A DNA stretch of 64,000 nt, taken from the NCBI RefSeq assembly GCF_019669925.1, contig NZ_AP019779.1:496001-560000 (forward strand), given 5' to 3'. Source of the stretch: Methanobrevibacter arboriphilus. GTDB taxonomy: Archaea > Methanobacteriota > Methanobacteria > Methanobacteriales > Methanobacteriaceae. A model generated the notes under the pieces. The model saw only the letters and a program-made list of their open reading frames with translations, was not told the DNA's origin and made no database searches. The position numbers were made by a program, and so were the translations under genes. Below are positions 21,286-29,242 of the stretch, piece by piece. The stretch's first letter is position 1. Each line of letters begins with the position of its first letter.

Positions 21286-22269
21286 ATGATTATAAAAACT
21301 CCATCAAGAATACATATGGCATTAATAGATTTGAATGGATCTTATGGGAGACGTGATGGAGGTATTGGATTAACAATATCTAAACCAAACTTTGTTCTAG
21401 AAGCTGAAATACTGGAAAAAGGAATAAGTATTGATTTTGACAAGAATATAAAAGACAATGATATAAAAAACCAATGCCTTTTGAAAATAAAGGACTCTGC
21501 AGAAAAAATAATTTCACACTTTAATATAGATAATGGATTCCATTTTAATGTTAATGAAGCCTTTCTAACACATTCAGGATTAGGTTCTGGAACTCAAATA
21601 TCTTTAGCTACTGCAAAATTAATATGCGAATACAATGGAATATCAATAAATGGAGTAGAATTAGGGAAAATTCTTGGTAGAGGAGGAACATCTGGTGTCG
21701 GAATATACTCTTTTGATCAAGGAGGACTTATAATAGATGGAGGTCATGATATAAATGAAAAAACAGAATTTTTACCATCTTCAGCTTCAAAAGCTAACCC
21801 TCCAAACTTAATTGGAAGATATGATTTTCCAAAAGAATGGGATATACTGATAGCCATTCCTGAATCTAGGACGATAATGGGAAAAAATGAAGTAAATATC
21901 TTTCAAGAATATTGTCCTGTTCCAAAAAGAGATGTTGAAAAACTATCCCATCTTATCTTTATGAATTTAATTCCATTTCTCTTAGAAAAAAATATTAAGT
22001 CTTTTGGTAATGTTATTAATGAAATTCAGAAAATAGGGTTTAAAAAGGTGGAATTAGACCTTCAAAAAGAAAAAATTAAGACAGCAATGGAAAAAATGAG
22101 AGAATTTGGAGCTTATGGTGTGGGTATGAGTTCATTTGGACCATCCATATATGGAATATTGGATAAAAAAAATAGGGATGCATTTAAAGCAACAAAAGAA
22201 TTTATTGGAGAAGATGGCATTGTTTTCAAAACAAAAGCTCAAAATCATGGTTTTGAGCTAAAAAGATGA
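21286..22269 (+). CDS. mptG: beta-ribofuranosylaminobenzene 5'-phosphate synthase
   Basis: RFAP synthase condenses 4-hydroxybenzoate/pABA with PRPP to open methanopterin biosynthesis. The protein belongs to the GHMP superfamily: it begins MIIKTPSRIHMALIDLNG, has DGGIGLTI, the Gly/Ser loop LTHSGLGSGTQISLA and GRGGTSGVGIYSFDQGG, and a C-terminal GVGMSSFGPSIYG. 327 residues is the usual length. AAGGAG precedes the ATG. It supplies the C1 carrier used by mch in this window. Confidence 0.95.
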   Translation: MIIKTPSRIHMALIDLNGSYGRRDGGIGLTISKPNFVLEAEILEKGISIDFDKNIKDNDIKNQCLLKIKDSAEKIISHFNIDNGFHFNVNEAFLTHSGLGSGTQISLATAKLICEYNGISINGVELGKILGRGGTSGVGIYSFDQGGLIIDGGHDINEKTEFLPSSASKANPPNLIGRYDFPKEWDILIAIPESRTIMGKNEVNIFQEYCPVPKRDVEKLSHLIFMNLIPFLLEKNIKSFGNVINEIQKIGFKKVELDLQKEKIKTAMEKMREFGAYGVGMSSFGPSIYGILDKKNRDAFKATKEFIGEDGIVFKTKAQNHGFELKR

Positions 22270-22457
22270 AATATCCATGAATAAGAAATAAACTATACAT
22301 AAAACATCAAAATATAAAAGAAATATAAATAAACTATACTAAAATATGAAAAATATAAAAATAAAGTATGAAAAATATGAAAGAAATATAAATAAACTAT
22401 AGTAAAAGTCAAAATCATGAAAAATTACAACTTATTATCAATGATTATAGATACTTA

Positions 22458-23423
22458 TCAATGAAATTTTAAGTGAGACAAAATAAAAGAAGTTAAAAAT
22501 CCTAAACCCATTAAAAGTCCAGTTAATTCATGAGTTTCTTTAAAAGCTTCTGGAAGCATAACATCAGCTATAAGTGAAATTAAAGCTCCAGCAGCTATTC
22601 CTAAAGCAATAGATAAAACAAAATGATCAGTGTTAGAAAAAATAATGAAACTTAATGTTGCAGATATAGTAGCTAATATTGTTACAGATGACCATATTAA
22701 AAGTATTGATTTTTTATTCCATCCACCTAATTTCATATCAGTTGATCCAGAAAGACTTTCAAATAAATTAACAATCAAGATAGAAAACACTAAAGCTAAA
22801 CTAATAGGCCCTCCAATAATTACCAAAAGTCCAATAGCTATTGCCTCAGGAATACCATCTAATATAACCCCTATCATGATAATGAAACTTTCAACTTGAT
22901 ATTTATTATACTCTTTTTTAGATTTATGAGCATAGACTTCAAATAATGCATTTTTTAAAGAAAATAAAACACCTTTACCTAAAAAAAATCTATTTGAGTT
23001 ATCTCCATTTTTAATATAAAAATTATTGAGAATATTACTTTTATTATCTTTACTATTTTCATTTTTATTGTTACTAGAACTATCAAAATCATTATATCCA
23101 TTATCAAAATTAATAACATTGTTAGAAGGATTTTTCAATTTTCTATTTTTTATATTTAAATGATGTATAACAATATCAAAAATCGTGAAAATAAAAGCAC
23201 CGATAATGAACCCATATACAGTTGGAGCTAGTCCTCCATAGCTATATGCCTCAAAAAGTATTTCAAAGCACACAGCAGAACTTAAAATTCCTGCACTAAA
23301 TATTGTAAATGAAGCCAATATTTTTTTAGGAATATTGAAATAATATCCTAAAACTGACCCAATAATCAATGAAAAAGTTCCAATAAATCCCCAAAATGAC
23401 GCATAGATAAAATCAGGAAACAT
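22458..23423 (-). CDS. ZIP-family divalent metal transporter
   Basis: Membrane importer of the ZIP family with about eight helices. The signature in TM4 is LDGIPEAIAIGL, where the usual His-x-x-x-E begins with Asp instead of His; TM5 has NLFESLSG. A long cytoplasmic Asn/Lys/Asp-rich loop (about residues 92-135) separates TM3 and TM4. Likely cargo is zinc or another divalent cation, but the D-for-H change at the signature may alter selectivity. It converges with the RFAP synthase gene. Confidence 0.88.
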   Translation of the reverse strand: MFPDFIYASFWGFIGTFSLIIGSVLGYYFNIPKKILASFTIFSAGILSSAVCFEILFEAYSYGGLAPTVYGFIIGAFIFTIFDIVIHHLNIKNRKLKNPSNNVINFDNGYNDFDSSSNNKNENSKDNKSNILNNFYIKNGDNSNRFFLGKGVLFSLKNALFEVYAHKSKKEYNKYQVESFIIMIGVILDGIPEAIAIGLLVIIGGPISLALVFSILIVNLFESLSGSTDMKLGGWNKKSILLIWSSVTILATISATLSFIIFSNTDHFVLSIALGIAAGALISLIADVMLPEAFKETHELTGLLMGLGFLTSFILSHLKFH

Positions 23424-23780
23424 GATAATCTTTAAATTATAAAATTTAATAAATAAACATTTAATATAAAATTTAATAAATGAATATTTAATATACTTTT
23501 TTGATATATTATTTTATATTATTTACTATGATATTTTATATAATATTTATTATTTATTTTTATGTTATACATTATACTATTTATTTTTATATTATATATT
23601 TTAATGAAATATAACTTTATTAATAGAATATATAAAAAATAACCTAATTCATATTAATATTATTGATAAATATATTAATATTTATTAATAATCTAAATAA
23701 TAAATAAATATTATATATAATATCATGAAAAAAATATAAATAGTATCTACAATAATAAATATATACATGAAAAATATATA
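23424..23780. other. intergenic region ZIP / adhesin 1
   Basis: Very AT-rich (TATTTATTTTTATATTATA repeats near 23500-23600). It contains the divergent promoters of the ZIP gene and the first adhesin. No other feature. Confidence 0.4.
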
Positions 23781-23792
23781 GGAGGTGAGAAA

Positions 23793-25469
23793 ATTAAGTC
23801 AAAAAGTAAAATTATAGAAATCACAGTGCTTACAATTACAATTTCAACATTACTATTAATCAGCTTATCTTCAACAAGTGCTGCAGAACACAATATAACA
23901 AATAGCACAGTTGGAGGATTAAATAAAACAGTAGCCGAATCAACCGATGGAGATTTGATAAATCTTGAAAATGGTATATATACCGATAATATAACTAACA
24001 TAATCATAGATAAAAACTTAACAATCAAGGGGGAAAATAGAGAGAACACTATACTTAATGCTCAACAATTAGGAAGAATATTTTATATTAACCCAGGAAA
24101 CACCTTAACTTTAATAAACATAACCATAATTAATGGATATGCTAATAGTGGAGGGGCAATATTTAACAATGGAGGAAAAATAACACTAACTAATTGTAAT
24201 TTTAGTAACAATACTGCAAATGATGGAAGTGGAGGAGCAATATTTAATAGTGGACCAAACATGGAAGTTATTAATTCTAGTTTTTCCAATAACACAGCAA
24301 GTAGAACTGCTGGTGCTATTTTTAATAATGCAATTAACATAACCGTTATTAACTCTATTTTTAATAATAATGTTGCTGGAATTGATGGTGGAGCTATAGA
24401 ACATAGTGGTTCAAACCTAAAAATTATTAATTCTCGATTCACAAATAACAGAGCTAATAGTAGTGGTGGAGCAGTTTACAACTATGCAAGTGATCTAGAA
24501 GTTACTAACTCAAATTTTACAAATAATACATCCCTTGCTCCAGATAGTTGGGGTGGTGGTGCTATATATAGTACTGGAGGAAATAAAATCATTATAAACA
24601 GTTCCAAATTTACTAATAACAAAGCCACTAGCTATGGAGGAGCTATAGACATATATTATGGAGATAATATAACAGTAACAAAATCTGAATTCAATGGAAA
24701 TAATGCGAGTTATGGAGGAGCCATTTTCAATACTGCAGGCACTAAATTCCTAATAAATAGCTCTAAATTTAGCAAAAACAAGGCAAGTAATGATGGTGGA
24801 GCAATTTACAACTACTATACTGAAGAAATGAATGTTGTTGATTCAAATTTCACAGAAAATATAGCAGAAGGTTATGGAGGAGTTATATTTAATGATGCCA
24901 TGATGAGACTTTCAGGAAATATAATGGAAAACAATAATGCTCTTTTAGGAAAAGAAATTTACAATAACGGATCAATGGGAATATTAAAACTTAAATATCT
25001 CAATAATTCAACAATAAAAGTTAATAATAAAACTAAGATTAATATATATGCTACTTTAACCGATGATATGGGTAATAGTATTACTGGTCAAAATATATCA
25101 TTCTATATTAATGGAGAATATATTGGAGTTTCTGATGCTATTGAAGGTTATGCAACTATAGAATATACAGTTATTGGAAATAAAGATGATAATTTACAAG
25201 TTACTGGTAATTATAGTGGTCATGACCCATATGCAATAAACATAGCAAATGGTATGATTTTAATAGTTGCAAATCAAACAAACCACACCAACAATACAAA
25301 CCATACTAATAATACAAACAACACCAACAATATAAATAATGAAAATGACACCACAAATAATTACGATAACATTGTAAGTGCAAAAATGAAGGAAACTGGA
25401 ATACCAACAACAATACTTTTAGTGTTATTAAGTCTATTGGGTTCAATTCTAATTAAAAGAAAAAGATAG
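23793..25469 (+). CDS. adhesin-like surface protein, beta-helix, AUU start proposed
   Basis: A secreted, membrane-anchored surface protein. With an ATT start at 23793 the N-terminus is a good signal peptide (Lys-rich KSKSK, hydrophobic core, cleavage after STSAA). Right-handed beta-helix repeats follow (GGAIFN, NSxFxNNxA; about residues 50-400), then an Ig-like domain (TDDMGNSITGQNISFYING), an Asn/Thr/His-rich stalk and a C-terminal anchor: MKETGIP, a hydrophobic helix and KRKR. AGGAGGTG lies exactly five bases before the ATT; the first standard codon, GTG 23826, has no ribosome site and would remove the basic part of the signal. It converges with the second adhesin. Confidence 0.88.
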   Translation: MKSKSKIIEITVLTITISTLLLISLSSTSAAEHNITNSTVGGLNKTVAESTDGDLINLENGIYTDNITNIIIDKNLTIKGENRENTILNAQQLGRIFYINPGNTLTLINITIINGYANSGGAIFNNGGKITLTNCNFSNNTANDGSGGAIFNSGPNMEVINSSFSNNTASRTAGAIFNNAINITVINSIFNNNVAGIDGGAIEHSGSNLKIINSRFTNNRANSSGGAVYNYASDLEVTNSNFTNNTSLAPDSWGGGAIYSTGGNKIIINSSKFTNNKATSYGGAIDIYYGDNITVTKSEFNGNNASYGGAIFNTAGTKFLINSSKFSKNKASNDGGAIYNYYTEEMNVVDSNFTENIAEGYGGVIFNDAMMRLSGNIMENNNALLGKEIYNNGSMGILKLKYLNNSTIKVNNKTKINIYATLTDDMGNSITGQNISFYINGEYIGVSDAIEGYATIEYTVIGNKDDNLQVTGNYSGHDPYAINIANGMILIVANQTNHTNNTNHTNNTNNTNNINNENDTTNNYDNIVSAKMKETGIPTTILLVLLSLLGSILIKRKR

Positions 25470-25506
25470 ACAATAATACAAATAATAATATTTTAAAAAT
25501 TGTTCT

Positions 25507-25533
25507 GAAGGAATTTGATTCCTTCAATTAAAA
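25507..25533 (+). terminator. hairpin terminator after adhesin 1
   Basis: GAAGGAA and TTCCTTC form a 7-bp stem with a TTTGA loop, followed by AATTAAAATTTTTTT. It begins 37 bases after the stop. Confidence 0.65.
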
Positions 25534-25762
25534 TTTTTTTATTATATTACTTCTTAAATTTTTATTAAATTGTTTTTTAAATTATATATCAAAAATATTT
25601 ATTATTATTTGTTAAAATCATTATATTACTATATAAAAAAATTAAGAATCAGCGAATAAAAAGAATAATGAATAAAAAATAAATAAAACGAATTAATAGA
25701 AAGAATAATAAAAATTAATAAATACTAAATAAAAAAAGAATAGAAGATAAATATAAATAAAA

Positions 25763-25779
25763 AGGGGAATAAAACCCCT
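25763..25779 (-). terminator. hairpin terminator after adhesin 2
   Basis: AGGGG and CCCCT pair around AATAAAA; in the minus direction the stem is followed by TTTTTATTTATATTT. It lies 34 bases beyond the stop of the minus-strand adhesin. Confidence 0.6.
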
Positions 25780-25812
25780 AAAATTATCTAATTTTTTAAA
25801 TAAGCATATAAA

Positions 25813-28623
25813 CTATTTTTTAATCCTAAATGTTATGGCAGAAGTTATTAATATTAGTAACAATGTAAAAATAGGCAAACCTGACTTTTTCATACCTGCA
25901 CTAACATTATTATCTGTAGAATGATTAGGAGAAGGTTTAGGTTTTGGACCTGGATTAGGGCCAGGATTAGGACCTGGAGAATGTTTTTTATAAACAATAA
26001 CAGCCTTACTATCTGAAGAAGTATTTATATTATCCCCATTAACATTAATTACAAAAATCTTTTCACCTTTTTCTTTAAATGAGCCAGTGAAAAACATACT
26101 AACACTTTCATTTAGAGCTAAATCACCAATATACCAAATTCCAGTGCTAGAATCAAAGTAACCTTTAGAAACAGTAAAATTATATAATTTAAAGCTGTTT
26201 GGAAAACTAATAAGGGCAGTTATATTTTCACCATCACCATCACCAATATTAACAACTTTGAAAACACCATTAAGAGTTTCATTAACCCAATAATGATTTT
26301 TATCCAAAATAATAGTTGATAAAACATTAGTTTTACTAATTAACAAATATCCATTTTTAATAGTGATATTTTGATCATTATGACCTGAATAATCACCATT
26401 AACAAGTAAAATACCTTTAGTTTGATTAATTAAATAATTAATTGAAGAATATCCTTCATAAGCTGTTGAATTTCCAATAAATACATTATTAACAAAGAAA
26501 GAAACGTTTTGACCAGTGATAGGATTACCCATATCATCAGTTAAATATGCAAATAAAGTAAAACTTTTTTTATAAACATTAATAGTAGTATTATTCAAAT
26601 ATGATAAAACAACATTTAAAGAGCCATTATTATAAATAACATTTCCACCTAAAATTGCAAAATTACCTATTACAAAATTACCTGTCATAAAATTATTAGT
26701 TACAAATAAAAATTTATTGTTAAAAATACCTCCAGCACCTTTAATTGCTGTATTATTTGTAAAGTTAGAATTAGAAATATTTAAAGAACCAGAATTAAAA
26801 ACAGCCCCTCCAAAGTCTGCAGTATTATTTATAAAACTAGAATTAATAACTTGACTAAGGCCCATATTATCTAATTCAGCAAGCTTAGCAAGCTTCATAT
26901 AAATCTCATTATTAAAAATAGCTCCTCCATAACTAGCATTATTACTAACAAAAGAAGAATTAATTATATTATAAAAATTAGTATTGGAAATATAGATTGC
27001 ACCAGCATAAAATCCATTATTATTTATAAAAGAAGAATTAATTACACTACCATTCATATTAGAGTTACTATATATTGCTCCTCCTTTACTAGCACTATTA
27101 TTTGTAAATATAGAATCATTAATTATATTACTAAAACCATTTTGATATAGTGCTCCAGCCCTATAACCTGCATGATTATTTTTAAAATTACAGTTTGTAA
27201 TATTATTACAATCTCCATTAATGTAAATTGCACCACCATCATCAGAAACATTATTTCCAATGAATTCAGAATTAGTTATAGTATGATTATTTCCAAATTG
27301 GTAAATAGCACCTCCTTGGAAAGAAGCATTATTACTTATAAAATCACAATTATCAATATTTTGATAATTAGAATAAGTATAAATAGCACCACCATCAGAA
27401 GCAGAATTATTCATAAAAGTAGAATTAAATATATTCTGATTATCTCCAAAATTATAAATAGCACCACCAGAACCAGTAGCAAAATTATTCATAAAAGTAG
27501 AATTAAATATATTCTGATTATCTCCAAAATTATAAATAGCACCACCAGAACCAGTAGCAGAATTATTAGTAAAAGTAGAATTTATAATAATCTGATTAAA
27601 ATCTTCATTATAGATAGCACCACCATCAGAAGCATTATTACCTATAAAATTAGAATTTGAAACATTTAAACCATTAGACTGATCATTATAAATAGCGCCA
27701 CCATAAACAAATGCAGTGTTATTAATAAAGTTAGAATTAGAGATATTTATATAGTCTATATTAGAATTAGCTATTGCACCACCAGAAAAACCTGTATTAT
27801 TTATAAAAGTACCATTATAGATATTAAGGTTAACATTATTTTCATTATATATTGCACCTCCAAGAGAAGATGCAGTATTATTTATAAAAGTACAATTAAC
27901 AATATTCTTTGCACCATCATAATTATAAATAGCACCACCATTTAAAGCACTATTGTTTATAAAATTACAATTAGTAATATTAGTATTATTAAATTCTGAA
28001 GAAAATATAAAAAGTGCCCCACCAGACTCAGAAGCACGATTATTTATAAAATCACAATTAGTAATTCTTATACTTTTAGTAGAAGGACCAGTAGCAATTG
28101 CAGTCCCATATCGTCCAGTATTGTTTATAAAATCAGAATCTATAATATTAAGTTGCGAATGATAGCCCATATCAATTAAACCAAAAAGTAATGCATTATT
28201 ATGTATAAAAGTACAGTTGATCACAGTTAATTTTGAATTAAAACAAATTAATGCAAAGAATCTAGCATTCTTAAACACTAAGTTTTTCAGTGTTAAACTC
28301 CCTAAACTATCAATAGCACCAGTATTATTTATAAAAGTTACTCCTTCATCACCGCCAAGATCAATAATGGCTTTATTGTTGGGATCAGAACTTTGAATTG
28401 TAATATTCCTACTATTATCAAAGGAAATATTAGTATTGTTCTCTCCACTGTAAATACCACCATCTAAATTTATAGTGTCATTGCCTAAACTACCTTTAAT
28501 ACCTTCATTAGTAGTATTAGTGATATTAGCTTCATTAGCATATGTAGAACTAATTGAAACTAAAAGCAAAAAACAAAATAAAGTAGCTAATAAAATAAAG
28601 CTTATTTTTTTATTTTTAAACAT
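25813..28623 (-). CDS. large adhesin-like protein with beta-helix and CARDB-like domain
   Basis: A 936-residue exported protein. Signal peptide at 1-30 (Lys-rich start, LLATLFCFLLLVSISSTYA). Residues about 50-680 are right-handed beta-helix coils with repeated GGAIYN and NSxFxNNxA units, including two tandem copies of a 26-residue unit that are almost identical in DNA (78 bp each near 27421-27576). An Ig-like domain (TDDMGNPITGQNVSFFV) and a DUF11/CARDB-like domain follow, then a Pro/Gly/Asn stalk (PGPNPGPKPKP) and the C-terminal MKKSGLP-helix-RIKK anchor. The start is a normal ATG with GGGGG upstream. Such proteins are thought to mediate contact with syntrophic bacteria or host surfaces. Confidence 0.93.
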   Translation of the reverse strand: MFKNKKISFILLATLFCFLLLVSISSTYANEANITNTTNEGIKGSLGNDTINLDGGIYSGENNTNISFDNSRNITIQSSDPNNKAIIDLGGDEGVTFINNTGAIDSLGSLTLKNLVFKNARFFALICFNSKLTVINCTFIHNNALLFGLIDMGYHSQLNIIDSDFINNTGRYGTAIATGPSTKSIRITNCDFINNRASESGGALFIFSSEFNNTNITNCNFINNSALNGGAIYNYDGAKNIVNCTFINNTASSLGGAIYNENNVNLNIYNGTFINNTGFSGGAIANSNIDYINISNSNFINNTAFVYGGAIYNDQSNGLNVSNSNFIGNNASDGGAIYNEDFNQIIINSTFTNNSATGSGGAIYNFGDNQNIFNSTFMNNFATGSGGAIYNFGDNQNIFNSTFMNNSASDGGAIYTYSNYQNIDNCDFISNNASFQGGAIYQFGNNHTITNSEFIGNNVSDDGGAIYINGDCNNITNCNFKNNHAGYRAGALYQNGFSNIINDSIFTNNSASKGGAIYSNSNMNGSVINSSFINNNGFYAGAIYISNTNFYNIINSSFVSNNASYGGAIFNNEIYMKLAKLAELDNMGLSQVINSSFINNTADFGGAVFNSGSLNISNSNFTNNTAIKGAGGIFNNKFLFVTNNFMTGNFVIGNFAILGGNVIYNNGSLNVVLSYLNNTTINVYKKSFTLFAYLTDDMGNPITGQNVSFFVNNVFIGNSTAYEGYSSINYLINQTKGILLVNGDYSGHNDQNITIKNGYLLISKTNVLSTIILDKNHYWVNETLNGVFKVVNIGDGDGENITALISFPNSFKLYNFTVSKGYFDSSTGIWYIGDLALNESVSMFFTGSFKEKGEKIFVINVNGDNINTSSDSKAVIVYKKHSPGPNPGPNPGPKPKPSPNHSTDNNVSAGMKKSGLPIFTLLLILITSAITFRIKK
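27421..27576. repeat. 78-bp tandem duplication inside adhesin 2
   Basis: Two adjoining copies offset by exactly 78 bp (26 codons) and nearly identical at DNA level, encoding NIFNSTFMNN...GGAIYNFGDNQ. In-frame slippage or recombination here would add or remove one beta-helix coil. Confidence 0.85.
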
Positions 28624-29164
28624 AATTGCCCCCTATTCAATTATAATATTAAAATAGCTACAAAAAAGATAAAATCATGATAAAAAAGATAAAATCATAG
28701 TATAAAAGCTAAAATCATATTATATATTAAAAAATAAAATATATTTAAAAGAATAACTAAATGATGAAATATATATTTATTTTCTAAGCATGTAAATTTT
28801 AAATCTTTTTATCATAATGGTAACTATATAATTATTAATATTGAAAAAATAATATATAAAATTTTTTAAAATAATTGATAATAATTAATATTAAATCTAA
28901 AAAAGAGAGATATTTATGAATATTTTTAATATATCATTTTTATTTTAATATTTCATTACTGTATCATTTTATTATTTTAATTATATCATTTTCTTAATTT
29001 TATTATTTTATTAAAAGTAATTTTAAAATCTAAAAAATATTTTATAAGTATAATTCAAAACTTTTTTATTCAAAGTTTTTTCTATAATCAAAACTTTTTC
29101 ATATTTTAAAAATAGCTAATAATTTATAAAAATACAATAAATTATTAAATTAATATAAAAATTA
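28624..29164. other. intergenic region upstream of adhesin 2
   Basis: Over 500 AT-rich bases. Two copies of GATAAAATCATGATAAAAAA-like sequence occur at 28670-28700. Promoter of adhesin 2 on the minus strand presumably lies here; no gene found. Confidence 0.4.
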
Positions 29165-29202
29165 GGGAAATTTCCCAAAAATAGGGGGAAGGGAAATTTC
29201 CC
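29165..29202. repeat. paired perfect palindromes GGGAAATTTCCC
   Basis: Two copies of the 12-bp palindrome GGGAAATTTCCC (29165-29176 and 29191-29202) with AAAAATAGGGGGAA between them, 41 bases beyond the stop of the minus-strand DUF11 protein. They stand out in this AT-rich background. In the minus direction the outer copy leads into TAATTTTTATATT, so a terminator role is plausible; the copies can also pair with each other, and a dimeric protein site is equally possible. Confidence 0.7.
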
Positions 29203-29242
29203 AAAGAATTAAATTTTCATGATTCAAATGCCTAAATATTTT

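Noticed and set aside
27172-27660. 162-residue plus-strand frame opposite adhesin 2
   Set aside because: Antisense shadow of beta-helix repeats; Ile/Ser/Thr pattern mirrors the real gene.
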